From Larkinella rosea (GTDB lineage Bacteria; Bacteroidota; Bacteroidia; Cytophagales; Spirosomataceae), in NCBI RefSeq assembly GCF_003858635.1, contig NZ_RQJO01000007.1, positions 187,941-251,940 on the forward strand: a stretch of 64,000 bases of DNA, written 5' to 3'. The position numbers and the translations under genes were made by a program. The first letter of the stretch is position 1, and each line of letters begins with the position of its first letter. Of the stretch, positions 25,723 to 36,700 are shown one piece after another. The notes under the pieces were generated by a model. That model made no database searches. It saw only the letters and a list, made by a program, of their open reading frames with translations, and was not told the DNA's origin.

Positions 25723-28158
25723 ATGAAATCTATACTCCTTCGTCTTCTATCTCTCCTGGCCTGTGGCTTCCTCTGCGCAACCTCAGTTGCCCAATTACCC
25801 GCCGGGGGACGAATCAGCGGTATCGTAGCCGATTCGGTCGATAAAAAAGTGATGGACTACATTACGATCAATCTGCTCACTGACCAGAAGGTGGCGGTCA
25901 GAGCGGATTTTACCAAGACGGACGGTTCGTTTGTACTCGACCGTTTGAAACCGGGTAACTACGTGGTCGTGTTCGCTGGTGTTGGATATAAGCAGAAAAT
26001 GATTCCGGTGGATTTGTCCGACACTACCCGACCAGCGGTTAATCTGGGCAAAATCGAACTCGCTCCAGTGACGATTGGCCTGAAAGAAGTGAAAATTACG
26101 GCGATTAAACCGATTGTAAAGCAGGAAGTGGACCGCATCACCTACGACATGCAGGCCGATCCCGAAAACAAGGTCTTTAATGCCTTGGAAATGATGCGAA
26201 AAGTCCCGCTATTGTCTGTGGATGCGGATAACAACGTTTACCTCAAAGGAAATTCGGATTTCAGGATCCTGATTAATGGGAAACTGTCCAGCATGATGGA
26301 GCGAAATTACCGCGACATCCTGCGGACCATGCCAGCATCGTCGATTGAACGGATTGAAGTAATAACAACGCCACCGGCGAAGTACGACGCGGAAGGCCTG
26401 GCGGGCATTATCAATATTATTACGCACAAAAATGTCGATAACGGATACAGCGGTACGATTAACGCAAGCGAACGTTTTCCGGTAGGTGGCCCGGGATTAG
26501 GCGGCACATTTTCGGCCAAATTCGGCAAACTCGGGATGACCTTCATGACCGGGGGAAATCAGTATCGGACGCCGGATATCCGCACGTCGTCCCAGCGCGA
26601 TACCAGAGGGACGAATCCGACCCATCTTTTCCAAAACGGCATCACCCGAAACTCGAATTACAGTGGCTACCTGGGCTACGAAATCAGTTACGAAATCGAT
26701 ACGCTCAACCTGGTCAGTGCGCAGTTTAACATCAACGGCAGCAGGGGAAACGGTTTTACCTTCCAGAATTCCCTTCTGAATGCCGACACTGAAATTCTGG
26801 AACACTATCAGGTCGATAACCAAAGCCGGGATAATGGCCGCGGAATGGACGCTGCATTGAACTATCAACGGAGTGCGAAAGCGGACAAAAACCGGCTTTT
26901 GACGCTATCGTACCGGTATTACGGTTTTACCAATAACCAAAAAGGAAATGTCGCCATGACCGATCGGGTCAATTTCGATCTACCCGATTACCGCCAGTTC
27001 AACGACCAGCAATTTTCTGAACAAACCATGCAGGTGGATTATGTGTATCCGGTTAAAAAACTCAACATCGAAGCGGGATTGAAAGCGATCATGCGTGATA
27101 ACAGCAGTGATTTTCGATTTGAATCGTTTAACTCAGAAAGCACTACGTTCAATCCGGATTTATCCAGAAGCAATCGGTTCACCTATACGCAAAACGTTTT
27201 CGGAGCCTATAATACGTATCAGTATACGTTCAAAAAATGGGGGCTGAAAGCAGGAGCCCGGATTGAACAGACCATCGTCCGGGCCGATTTTATTTCCACG
27301 GATTCCAAAGTCGATCAGACATATTTCAACGTGGTTCCGTCGCTGGCCATCAACCGTAAACTGAAAAACAATGCGGGGGTCAATTTTGGCTATACCCAGC
27401 GTATTCAGCGTCCCGGCATCTACCAGCTCAATCCTTTTGTTGACCGATCAAACCCCAATTTTGAGCGTTCCGGCAGCCCGGCCTTACGCCCCGCTTTTGT
27501 GAACGATTTTCAGGTAGGCTATGCGAAGTCGAAAAAAGGCTCCGTGAACGTGGGTATTGGCTATACCAACTTTCGCGATATGATCATGCCGGTAGCGGTT
27601 TTTGATCCGGAGACCAACATTACGAGGGCTACTTTCGGAAATACGGGACGTGCGCGGTTGTTCATGGTGCTGCTAACCGCCAATTATCCCATTACCAAAA
27701 ATTGGAATTTCAGTCTCAACTCCCGGGTTGCCCATGGCCGGGTCTCCGGCGTCGTAAATGGTCAGGCGGTTTCCAATGAGGGCGTGATGTACCAGGCCAA
27801 TGTATCAACCGGCTACAAACTGCCGAACGGCTGGCGAGTGAATGGAAACCTGACAATGCTGGGTCCGAATATCAACATACAAGGCACAACCAACTCCATG
27901 GTAAGCTCCTCATGGAGTGCGAGTAAGGATCTTTTCAAGGACAAAGTGTCTTTCTCGGCGGCCGTCAATAATCCGTTTACCAAATTTCGAAATGCGCGCC
28001 GGGAAACCTTCGGCCCGAACTTCAATCAACAGGATATCCGCCGGGATTTTTTCCGCACATTTAACCTCACTCTGAACTACAAATTTGGAAAGTTGAAAGA
28101 CTCCATCAAGAAAAACAAAAGAGGTATTCGAAATGATGACGTTCAAAACAGTAATTAG
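25723..28158 (+). CDS. TonB-dependent receptor of the outer membrane beta-barrel type
   Basis: Outer membrane protein of 811 residues. Signal peptide about 1-24 (LACGFLCATSVAQ); a regulatory-like beta-sandwich at about 30-110 (ISGIVADSVDKKVMDYITIN); a plug at about 118-230 with GLKEVKITAIKPIVKQEVDR, FNALEMMRKVPLLSVD and IERIEVITTPPAKYDAEGLA then GIINIITHK. The rest is a barrel of the OMP_b-brl_3 type (many alternating strands, such as YTQRIQRPGIYQLNPFVDRS near 565-585). Members of this group often lie with regulators or transport genes and lack a SusD partner, as here. The substrate is unknown. The C-terminus is lysine-rich (KFGKLKDSIKKNKRG), and the last residues are not the usual barrel end. 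Confidence 0.92.
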   Translation: MKSILLRLLSLLACGFLCATSVAQLPAGGRISGIVADSVDKKVMDYITINLLTDQKVAVRADFTKTDGSFVLDRLKPGNYVVVFAGVGYKQKMIPVDLSDTTRPAVNLGKIELAPVTIGLKEVKITAIKPIVKQEVDRITYDMQADPENKVFNALEMMRKVPLLSVDADNNVYLKGNSDFRILINGKLSSMMERNYRDILRTMPASSIERIEVITTPPAKYDAEGLAGIINIITHKNVDNGYSGTINASERFPVGGPGLGGTFSAKFGKLGMTFMTGGNQYRTPDIRTSSQRDTRGTNPTHLFQNGITRNSNYSGYLGYEISYEIDTLNLVSAQFNINGSRGNGFTFQNSLLNADTEILEHYQVDNQSRDNGRGMDAALNYQRSAKADKNRLLTLSYRYYGFTNNQKGNVAMTDRVNFDLPDYRQFNDQQFSEQTMQVDYVYPVKKLNIEAGLKAIMRDNSSDFRFESFNSESTTFNPDLSRSNRFTYTQNVFGAYNTYQYTFKKWGLKAGARIEQTIVRADFISTDSKVDQTYFNVVPSLAINRKLKNNAGVNFGYTQRIQRPGIYQLNPFVDRSNPNFERSGSPALRPAFVNDFQVGYAKSKKGSVNVGIGYTNFRDMIMPVAVFDPETNITRATFGNTGRARLFMVLLTANYPITKNWNFSLNSRVAHGRVSGVVNGQAVSNEGVMYQANVSTGYKLPNGWRVNGNLTMLGPNINIQGTTNSMVSSSWSASKDLFKDKVSFSAAVNNPFTKFRNARRETFGPNFNQQDIRRDFFRTFNLTLNYKFGKLKDSIKKNKRGIRNDDVQNSN

Positions 28159-28227
28159 AAAAGCGGGTTATTGGGAGGCAGGTATCGGTTCTGAGGATGT
28201 GTAAAATAGGGGTAAACCAACCTTCCC

Positions 28228-28265
28228 AAGTTAAAAACCGTGAACTCTTTACCGGTTTTTAACTT
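28228..28265 (+). terminator. Rho-independent-type hairpin after the barrel gene
   Basis: A 13-bp perfect stem AAGTTAAAAACCG (28228-28240) with 28253-28265 and a 12-nt loop lies 70 nt after the stop at 28158. The run of T is inside the 3' arm rather than after it. It probably ends the receptor transcript. Confidence 0.6.
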
Positions 28266-28379
28266 ACCTCCTCATCGGCAAACGGATTTAATTGCTACTT
28301 TTAATTCGTTTCGATACCTGAAAAATGATTCCGGCCGGTAAGTCATACCGGATCAACCTTTCCCGATCGTTTCTGTACG

Positions 28380-29342
28380 ATGAACCGAAGAAATTTTCTT
28401 GCCCTGGCCGCTGGTGCTTCCACTGCGACGGGGCTTTCCTCATTGAGTTGGTCGGCCGAAACCGCCATTCCGATCATTGACACCCACATTCACCTCTTCG
28501 ACACAACCCGTTCGCAGGGCGTACCCTGGCCGTCAAAAAACGATACATTGCTGTTCCAGCCCGCGCTTCCGGACCGTTACCGCAAGATTGCGGAACCGCT
28601 CAACGTGGTAGGCGCTATTGTGGTGGAAGCCAGCCCCTGGCTGGAAGACAACCAGTGGGTCCTTGATATCGCGGCTACGAATAAGGTCATCGTTGGAACC
28701 GTGGGCAATCTGGAGCCGGGCCAACCGGTTTTTCGTCAGCAGCTCGAACGTTTTCGGCGCAATCCGCTGTTTCGCGGTATTCGGAACGGAAATCTCTGGG
28801 ATCATGACCTGCCCGGCAACCTGTCGAATCCCGCGTTTTTTGAGGATCTCGACCTGCTGGCACAAGCGGGACTAACCCTGGACACGGCAAATCCGAATCC
28901 TGCTCTGCTGGCGGCCATTGTGCGGGTGACGGATAAAGTCCCGAATCTGCGGATCGTCATCGATCACCTTCCACAATTGACCCCTCCGCCGGAGGCTTCG
29001 GCCCGGAAAGCGTACGAAGCTAATCTGAAGGTGTTGGGCCAGAGACCCCAGGTTTATGTGAAGATTTCGGAAGTGTTGCGCCGGGTAGACGGAACGATTC
29101 CGCAATCGCCCGGTTTTTACCGGGAACGGCTGGACGAGCTTTTCGGCATCTTTGGTGAAGACCGGTTGCTGTATGGCAGCGATTGGCCAAACAGCGACCA
29201 TTGGTTGCCGTATCAGGCTGGGTTGAAGCTGGTGAGTGAATACTTCAATGCCAGAGGCCGAACCGTAGCCGAGAAATACTTCTGGAAGAATTCGGTTGCC
29301 GCGTATCGCTGGATCAAGCGCAGCCCGTCGCAGCCCGGGTAG
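28380..29342 (+). CDS. Amidohydrolase (amidohydro-related TIM barrel), exported
   Basis: This 320-residue metal-dependent hydrolase has a Tat-like N-terminus: MNRRNFLALAAGASTATG has RR and a weakly hydrophobic core. The barrel starts with IPIIDTHIHLFDTTRSQGVPWP, where the HxH metal pair is His37/His39 or thereabouts. It continues with FRGIRNGNLWDHDLPGN, LRIVIDHLPQLTPP (strand with the third histidine) and ends with LLYGSDWPNSDHW (catalytic Asp). This pattern fits the amidohydrolase 2 family, which includes L-fuconolactone and related lactone hydrolases (HIHLFD, W-P, YGSDWP). I suspect a sugar lactonase but cannot prove it. The gene is single, and the next gene is convergent. Confidence 0.88.
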   Translation: MNRRNFLALAAGASTATGLSSLSWSAETAIPIIDTHIHLFDTTRSQGVPWPSKNDTLLFQPALPDRYRKIAEPLNVVGAIVVEASPWLEDNQWVLDIAATNKVIVGTVGNLEPGQPVFRQQLERFRRNPLFRGIRNGNLWDHDLPGNLSNPAFFEDLDLLAQAGLTLDTANPNPALLAAIVRVTDKVPNLRIVIDHLPQLTPPPEASARKAYEANLKVLGQRPQVYVKISEVLRRVDGTIPQSPGFYRERLDELFGIFGEDRLLYGSDWPNSDHWLPYQAGLKLVSEYFNARGRTVAEKYFWKNSVAAYRWIKRSPSQPG

Positions 29343-29553
29343 AACCGTGCCACAAAATTGGAGGAGAAAACCACCGGTAACCGCGGTTGTCCGAATCAAA
29401 ACCGCCGGTTCAATCGCCACATCGGCAATCCCGCTCAATTGCCGGCAAGGGAATCCGGCCTTTCTATAATTAATCGGAGAAACGTTCAGACGCTTACACC
29501 CGGAAGCCGGAGTTGCGACTCGGGCTTTGATAAGGTTGTCTGTACGAAAATCC

Positions 29554-31980
29554 TCACATCATTCGAATACCTGCTTCCTTGAACCGGCGGTAGAGGTTCA
29601 GCAACATTTCACTCCGAAACTGGTCTTCTTTGTTGACGGAGTTGATCCAGACCCGGACTTTCAGTTCGATGGTGTCGGCGGTAATCGTCGCCAGGAAAAT
29701 CTCGGGCTGCTGGCGCTTGACGGTCGTCGGATGTTTCGCAATTTCTTCCTTGATCAGCTTTTTCAAGTCGCTGAGTTCGTGTTCGGCATCGGTTTTTATC
29801 GTTAGCTCAATGCGTTTGGCTTTGTGGTTGATGGTCCAGTTGATGACCTGACCCGAGAGCAGATCGCCGTTTGGAATAATCACCTCCGAGCCTTCAGTCG
29901 TTAGCAGGCGGCTTGAGCGGATGCCAATGTTTTTGACCCGTCCTTTTTTGTTGGCAATCTCAATGAAATCGCCAATCTGGAATGGCTTATCGAAAATGAG
30001 AATGATACCCGAAACCAGGTTGTTAACAATGGTTTGCAGACCCAGGCCAATTCCGACACCCAGCGCCCCGACGATGACCGTCACTTTGTCCAGCCCAATA
30101 CCGGAGGCCACAATGGCGAACAGAAATCCGCCGATGAGCATAAAAAGCCGGATGATCACCAGCCGGGAATCTACTGTATTGATGGCCGATCCAATCTCGT
30201 CTTCCGTTTCTCCAAAAAAATACCCGATGTATTTCCGCAAGGCATTGGACAGGTACAACACGATGAAGAACAGCACAATGTTACCCCAGGTAAACTGGGT
30301 ACTGCCCACTGTTCGTTCCGTGCTCAGAAACCGCTCCACCGCCGAATAGGCGGAATTGTACACGTACAGATTATTGGTAAAAATGATCAGCCAGGCCAGC
30401 ACAGCAATGAAGCTCAATATCCGGTGCAGCCCAATTTCCAGTTTCGGATAATTAAACCGGGCCGCAATACCCTGTGATAGTTTCCCGCTAACGACCTGAA
30501 GCGCAAAAGCTTCTTTGATAATCTGAACCATCGTAAACAAGCCCACGGCCTGGGTTAATCCGTAAATGGATGCTGTCGAGCAGATTTTGGCCAGACTCAG
30601 CCGCCCGAAAAGGTTGCAGAAAATGGCCAGCACGTTCAGAATGATGTAGAGGATGGAAACCTGTTTGATAAAACCGGTTAGGGCCAGCGCTTGCCGGATC
30701 CGGAACAGAAACAAAAATCCGAACACGACGGAAACGGCATTGAGCAGCAGCAGCCAGAGCCGAAACCAGATGCCGGGATCAATGATGGACGAACGGGTGA
30801 TGACCACCAGGATATACAACGTAACAATCGCCAGCCAGTACAGAAACAGTTGACGGGGCCAGCTCCGGAAGAAAAGAGCCGTCAGGGCCAGTAACAGGAT
30901 AAACTGCATCAGCTCAACGTAAACCGCCGGGGGGCGCAGGTCGAAAAATGGGGCAAAATTGAAGACCACGACCAGCACCGAAAAAACCGGAATGGAGTGG
31001 AGGTAGCGGAGTTTCAGGTCTTTCCGCACGGTTTCCCGTTGGCCGCGCTGGTCGATGATGTAGAAACTCCGGTAGACCCAGGCAAAAAAAGCAGCTCCGA
31101 TTAACAGCATGTAAATCCCGTTTCCGGCGCTGCGGTTGAAGTAGTACGCCAGCATGTCGCGCTGGCCTTCATACGAGCGGGTAACGAGGTTGTCCAGGCG
31201 ATCGTCGGCCCCGGTTGTGGGCGGAATCGCCCAGATAAAGTCGGTTTCCGGCCCGGTTATTTTGACGTTGAATTCCCGAATGCGTTCGTTGACGATGTTG
31301 GTCAGTTCACCGGCGGCAAAATAACCGTCCGACACCGTGGCTTGCAGTTGATTGATCCGGGTTAGGTTTTGGTTGGTGGCTTTACTGGCTTCGATCCATT
31401 GCTGCCGGAGTTCCTTGAGCGAGTTGAAATACAGCGAACGGTAACTACTGTCGGTGGGTAATACCAGGGTTGAATCGCGCGCCAGGGAAATCAACTGACC
31501 GTTCATACCGGATAACTCTTTTTCATATCCCGAAAGGGATGCCCGCCAGTTTTTGAGCTGCGTCTGGATGTCGTCGAGCAGCACCTGAAACATGAGCATG
31601 TTCTTCATGTCATGCACTTTGCGATACAGGACCAGATTGGCCCGGATCGACTGGAGGTACGACTGCACTTCCGGCAGATTGTTTTCGATTTGCCAGGTGC
31701 TGAATCCCCGGCGGTTCCGATTCCCGATTTCGTTGAGCGCCGTGTGCCCCTTTTCCAGGCGGGCAATGATACTGTCAACCGGGATGCCGGGTTGTGGGAT
31801 AATCGGCAGACTGTCCACCCGGTTAGCATCACCGGTTTTCTGGGCCTGGAGCGCTGGGGTTAAAACGAGACAGAATAGAAAAATTCTGATAACCAGCCAC
31901 TTGTTTATTTGCAATGGGTACGCTGAATGGCGTTTATGTAGGCTCATCCGGCAACCTCTTTTCCAATTCTCACTGTTCAT
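29554..31980 (-). CDS. MscS-family mechanosensitive ion channel with large N-terminal region
   Basis: Membrane channel of 808 residues. The C-terminal third has the MscS core: VIVGALGVGIGLGLQTIVNN is the pore-lining helix and PFQIGDFIEIANKKGRVKNI the beta-domain. It also has VIIPNGDLLSGQVINW and then the alpha/beta C-terminal domain. Upstream are about eight further hydrophobic segments (about 275-560), and before them a periplasmic helical domain (about 60-260) after a signal-like segment (VIRIFLFCLVLTPALQAQ). This organisation resembles the MscK/YbdG-type large members. It should release solutes on osmotic down-shock. An ATG 33 nt further in (31947) is an alternative start. Confidence 0.93.
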   Translation of the reverse strand: MNSENWKRGCRMSLHKRHSAYPLQINKWLVIRIFLFCLVLTPALQAQKTGDANRVDSLPIIPQPGIPVDSIIARLEKGHTALNEIGNRNRRGFSTWQIENNLPEVQSYLQSIRANLVLYRKVHDMKNMLMFQVLLDDIQTQLKNWRASLSGYEKELSGMNGQLISLARDSTLVLPTDSSYRSLYFNSLKELRQQWIEASKATNQNLTRINQLQATVSDGYFAAGELTNIVNERIREFNVKITGPETDFIWAIPPTTGADDRLDNLVTRSYEGQRDMLAYYFNRSAGNGIYMLLIGAAFFAWVYRSFYIIDQRGQRETVRKDLKLRYLHSIPVFSVLVVVFNFAPFFDLRPPAVYVELMQFILLLALTALFFRSWPRQLFLYWLAIVTLYILVVITRSSIIDPGIWFRLWLLLLNAVSVVFGFLFLFRIRQALALTGFIKQVSILYIILNVLAIFCNLFGRLSLAKICSTASIYGLTQAVGLFTMVQIIKEAFALQVVSGKLSQGIAARFNYPKLEIGLHRILSFIAVLAWLIIFTNNLYVYNSAYSAVERFLSTERTVGSTQFTWGNIVLFFIVLYLSNALRKYIGYFFGETEDEIGSAINTVDSRLVIIRLFMLIGGFLFAIVASGIGLDKVTVIVGALGVGIGLGLQTIVNNLVSGIILIFDKPFQIGDFIEIANKKGRVKNIGIRSSRLLTTEGSEVIIPNGDLLSGQVINWTINHKAKRIELTIKTDAEHELSDLKKLIKEEIAKHPTTVKRQQPEIFLATITADTIELKVRVWINSVNKEDQFRSEMLLNLYRRFKEAGIRMM

Positions 31981-32497
31981 TGGGGCATAGACGGTACCTA
32001 ATAACTACTACGGAACCGCCGAATTGTTCGGATTTCCGAGGTAAGTTGCCTGATGAAAGCCGATGAAAAGACGGAGATTGGCCGTGAAAAATGGAGCGAA
32101 TTTTGGCAGGATGGAGTCAACTTTGGAGCATTGCCGACCGGTTTTTATCCCTGAAGTTTCCTCTGTTTTCATTTAACCGACATCGAAACGGTCTTCTTAA
32201 GCCAACGATGGGTGCATGGTATTCACTACAAATTGTAATTTTTCAAATTTTATTTCTGTACCTGAATTTTGCCTCGCTTGACCGAAAGAATTCAATCATG
32301 TGTGAACCGCAAAAGCCAGAGCAACGCTACTCTGGCGCTGTTTTTAAAATTTTAATCTACCTTTGGTATAGATTTATAAAAGATATTTGGTATAAATCTT
32401 TTTGCCTTCAATTGCTGCTGCCTCTGAAACCGGTTTTGGTGTAATTGCCGCGTTATCTTCCCCGATTGTGACTGAATAAACTTTCTTTTTCACATCA
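31981..32497. other. Intergenic region upstream of the sulfatase remnant
   Basis: No gene is recognised. A terminator-like hairpin GCCAGAG/CTCTGGC (32315-32321 with 32330-32336) is followed by GCTGTTTTTAA. Next to it lies TACCTTTG (near 32352), a -7-type element probably left from the sulfatase promoter, and an imperfect direct repeat TTTGGTATAGATTT / TTTGGTATAAATCT at about 32356-32399. The frames here are short and lack protein-like composition. Confidence 0.45.
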
Positions 32498-33191
32498 TGT
32501 CTACTCGCCATTGTCATTTTTGCGCTGACGGACAATCTGGGCTATTCCGGCCTGAGCGGTTACGGCAAACCCAACATTCGCACGGCCTTCCTGGACCGAA
32601 TGGCGGCTCTGGGCATTCGGGCGACGAATTATGTCGATACGATGCCGTCCGGCACGCCTTCCCGTGCTTCTCTATTGACGGGGCGGTATCCACCGCGGAT
32701 GAACCTGTCCGCACCGATTGGCCCCGTTCCAAATTGGGAATTCCGAATCAGAAAGTGACGATCGCCGAAATCTGGAAAACACTGAAAACCAAAGGATTGG
32801 CGGGCAATAGATCTTCTTTTCGAGCAACAACGGTCCCTGAAAAAAACGTGTTAGGGCGAAAAGGGCTATGCGTCAACCCTTATCCGCGGTCGACTTATGC
32901 CGCCATGACCACGTACATGGACAAAAAAGTGGGCGAGGTGCTGGCGCTGCTGGAAGAACTGAAGCTGGTAGACAACACGCTGATCATCTTTACGTCGGAC
33001 AACGGCACGACCTTCAACGGCGGCACCGATCCGGATGGGCAACGGGAAGGGCGTAAACGTGGACCTGCGAAAAAACCGATCTGGCGGCTGCGAACCCGGC
33101 CATTACGGTCCGGGTTGATGCCATTGTACAAAAAGAACACCAGGCTTCTAGCCGTTTGCTCAATAGACTACACTTCAAGACGGATTTTTGA
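32498..33191 (+). pseudogene. Decayed sulfatase gene (frameshifts and internal deletion)
   Basis: Three pieces of a sulfatase of the formylglycine type lie in three frames. Piece 1 (about 32498-32735) reads ALTDNLGYSGLSGYGKPNI, then LDRMAALGIRATNYVD and MPSGTPSRASLLTGRYPPR; the active-site C/S-x-P-S-R reads GTPSR, so the modified residue is lost. Piece 2 (about 32735-33050) reads VTIAEIWKTLK, then YAAMTTYMDKKVGEVLALLE and LIIFTSDNGTTFNGGTD. Piece 3 (about 33075-33191) reads KTDLAAANPAITVRVDAIVQ and then a TGA at 33189-33191, which matches the usual C-terminal end. Family members are normally about 450-550 residues; only about 230 codons remain. It is probably not functional. Confidence 0.85.
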
Positions 33192-33265
33192 CGACTCATC
33201 CGTACGAATGTAGCAATATTACCACCTTGCTTCTACATTCGCTTCCAGTCTGAATTGTCCACACC

Positions 33266-33721
33266 ATGTTGAAAAAAATACTTGTTGGATTTGCGCTTGT
33301 AATGGTAGCCGGAACGTCGGAGGCCCAAACCACCGTCTCCGGCTCCCGGTATCCATTTACGTACAAAAACCGCCAGATTGTGGTCGGCAAAGGGGGCGGT
33401 TTTACGGGCGCTTCAACTTCATACTATTTACTGGAAAACGGTTACCTGTACGTAAAAACCGATGCCGATTCACTTTTTACCCTAATCGGAAAAAAAACGG
33501 CCGCAGCGACCCGGCGCCTTTTCAACGAACTGGAAACCGTCTGCCGCATCAAATCGACCCGGTTTTCGCAACCCGGCAATCGCTATCAGTTTGTCAGCTG
33601 GAAAAAGAACCGGCAGGAATATAAAGTAAGCTGGGGCGACCCGCGACAGCCGCCCCCGCCCCGATTTGTTAAATTCTATCAGTCGTTCATGGCGCAGATT
33701 CCGGCCTCCAAACGTTCCTGA
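33266..33721 (+). CDS. Small secreted protein, unknown function
   Basis: This 151-residue protein has a signal peptide (MLKKILVGFALVMVAGTSEAQ). The mature part is basic, with GKGGGFTGASTSYYLLENGY near 40-60 and an aromatic/proline-rich end (WGDPRQPPPPRFVKFYQSFM). No family is recognised. The stop at 33721 lies only 31 nt before the metallopeptidase start, so cotranscription is probable. Since no terminator lies between them, it could assist or inhibit that protease, but that is guesswork. Confidence 0.75.
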   Translation: MLKKILVGFALVMVAGTSEAQTTVSGSRYPFTYKNRQIVVGKGGGFTGASTSYYLLENGYLYVKTDADSLFTLIGKKTAAATRRLFNELETVCRIKSTRFSQPGNRYQFVSWKKNRQEYKVSWGDPRQPPPPRFVKFYQSFMAQIPASKRS

Positions 33722-33752
33722 TCCTTCATTTTTACCAACAACAAATACACCC

Positions 33753-36700
33753 ATGAAATCAATTTTATCCACCTTATTTCTGGCGTACACGGTCGGGGCG
33801 TTGGCCCAGTCCCCGCAATCCGGTTTTGACCGAAAACTCAAAACACAGGCTCCGACGCCCGGTTTAGCCCAAAAACTGAATGCCGAAGTAGGAACCGCTT
33901 CGGTCCGGAAAGGAAGCCCACGGATGGCCGCGGGCGTAACATCCCCGCAGTTCGATGCCCAATCGCTGAAGTTGCGGATTGTGCGCGATACAGCGACCAA
34001 TCTACCGGTTTATATCGAAAACCATTCACCCGTTTCGGCCAACAAAGGCGCCCGGATGAGCGCCCGCATGTCGGCGTTTTCGTTCATGAATCAGATCAAA
34101 GGGCTGCTGAAAATTGAAAAACCGGAAGAGCAATTTGAGATCACTACGACCGAAACCGACCAACTGGGGCAAACCCACATCCGGATGGCGCAGCATTTTC
34201 AGGGCATTCCGGTGTACGGCAGTGAACTGGTGGCGCACCTCACCAACGGCACGGTAACACTGCTGAACGGACAGTTTCGACTTGCCAAAAATGCCTCGAC
34301 AACGCCCCGATTATCATTGAAAGAAGCGACCGACCGGGCGTTTCAGGATGTGGGAAAAGAGTCGATTGTGCGGTCATTCGGGCAGAATATTTTCAATATG
34401 AAACCGTCGGAAGGGGCGTTGTGCTTTTATCCGGAAGGTGAAAAAATGACGCTGGCGTATCAACTGACGATTCGTCCGAACATGATCGAACGCTGGCAAT
34501 ACATGATCGACGCACAAACCGGTGCGGTTTTGAACAAATACAACCACACCTGTGGCGTCGACGGACCCGTGAAGGCTTCGGGCAAGGATTTGAACGGCGT
34601 GATGCAGACTTTCCAGACGTATCAGTCGGGATCGACGTATTATTTGCTGGATGCGTCGCGCTCGATGTTCGACGCCAAAAAGTCGACGATTCAAAAACCG
34701 GTCGGGGCCATTGTCACATACGACGCCCGCAATAAGCAGAATGAAAATGGCAGCTTTTCGATCTACGATGTGACTTCGAAAGACAACAAAACCTGGACGG
34801 CGAACGCCATTTCGGCTCATGGCAATGCGGGTTTAGCCTACGAATATTACGAAAAGACGCACAAACGGACGTCGCTGGACGGCAAAGGCGGCACAATGGT
34901 TTCGATTGTGAACGTGCTGGAAGATGGCGAACCGATGGACAATGCGTATTGGTCGGGCGAGTTTATGGCGTATGGCAACGGCAATAAATCGTGTAAGCCG
35001 TTGGCGGGCGGGCTGGACGTTGCCGGTCACGAAATGACGCACGGTGTGATCGAAAAAACCGCTAACCTGATTTATCAGGATCAATCGGGCGCGATCAACG
35101 AATCGATGGCGGACGTTTTCGGCGCGATGGTCGACCGGGACGACTGGCTGATCGGTGACGATATTGTTCTGAAAACCGTATTTCCGACGGGGGCGATGCG
35201 CAGTTTCATTAACCCGAATCAGAACGGGAAAGGAACGCGCGGCTACCAGCCCAAGACGATGGCCGAATTTCTGGTGACCAAATCCGATAACGGTGGCGTT
35301 CACGGCAACAGCGGCATCACGAACTACGCTTTCTATTTGTTTGCCACCAAAATCGGGAAGGAAAAAGCCGAGCAGGTGTATTACCGCACGCTGACGAAAT
35401 ACCTGACGCTGAAATCACAATTTCTGGATTTGCGGCTGGGTGTCATTCGTTCAGCCACGGACTTATACGGCGAAAACAGCGCGGAAACGAAAGCGGCCAA
35501 AGACGCATTCGACGCCGTCGGGATTGTAGAAACGACGCCAAAACCGGACGAACCGAAGGATGTGCCGGCCAACAACGGCCAGGATATGATTCTGCTCTAT
35601 AGCATTGGCGACCAGAAATTGTACACGGCTCCCCTCAGCACGGGCAACCTGACGGCGCGGATCAAGGCGGAGGTGAAACACCGTCCGAGCATTACCGACG
35701 ACGGAAAAGGCGCTTATTACGTAACGGCGGATGGTCGGATTCGGGCGGTGACGTTGACCGGCGCAGCCCAGGAAGTGATCATTTCCGACGAACCGATCTG
35801 GGACAATGTGGCCATTTCGCGCGATGGAACCAAGATTGCCGCCCTCACCAAAGAAAAAGACAAGTCGATCTGGGTGTACAGTTATGACCTGAAAAAGTGG
35901 AAGCAGTTTCCGTTGAGTAACCCGACAACCGCCGAAGGTATTTCGACGGGAGAAGTGGAGTATGCCGATTCGTTCGAGTGGGATTTTGCCGGGGAAGTGC
36001 TCATTTATGATGCGTTCAATAAGCTGAAAAGTGGCGACGGCGCCGATATTGAATTCTGGGATGTGGGCATTCTGGACGCCTGGAACAATGACGATAAAGG
36101 CTTTGGCAGCGGCCAGATTATCAAGCTTTTCAAGAACCTGGAAGAGGGCGAGAGTGTGGGCAACCCGAGTTTCTCCCGCAACTCGCCGAATATCATTGCC
36201 TTCGACTATTACAATTCCATCGACGATAGCTATAAAGTCTGGATCGGCGATTTGAAAACCGGTACGTTGAATACGGTTTTAACGAACACTACTTTGAGTT
36301 TTCCGGGCTATTCCCGGCTCGACGACCGGCTTATTTTCAACACATTAAGCGCAAATGGTGACAAGGAACTGGTGGCGTCGCTGGAACTTCAGGCGGATAA
36401 AAAGACGTCGAAAGGAGAGGTAAAATCGCTGTACGAAAACGCGAAATGGGCGGTCTGGTATGCGGCCGGAACGCGGGTTGAAACCGGCAAAACCGCCCAG
36501 ACGATCACGTTCAATGCCATTCCGGATCGGTACGACGGCGACGGCTCGTTCACGCTCTCGGCCACGGCATCCTCCAAACTGGCGGTCAGTTTCGAGATTG
36601 TTTCCGGTTCCGCCACGCTTTCGGGAAACCGCCTGACGCCAACCAAACCGGGGGTCGTGACGGTGCGGGCTATTCAGGCCGGAAATGACCAGTTTGCGGC

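Noticed and set aside
32091-32444. Plus-strand frame of 117 codons before the sulfatase relic
   Set aside because: It runs through a terminator-like hairpin and has no similarity to known proteins; its hydrophobic end is from AT-rich DNA.
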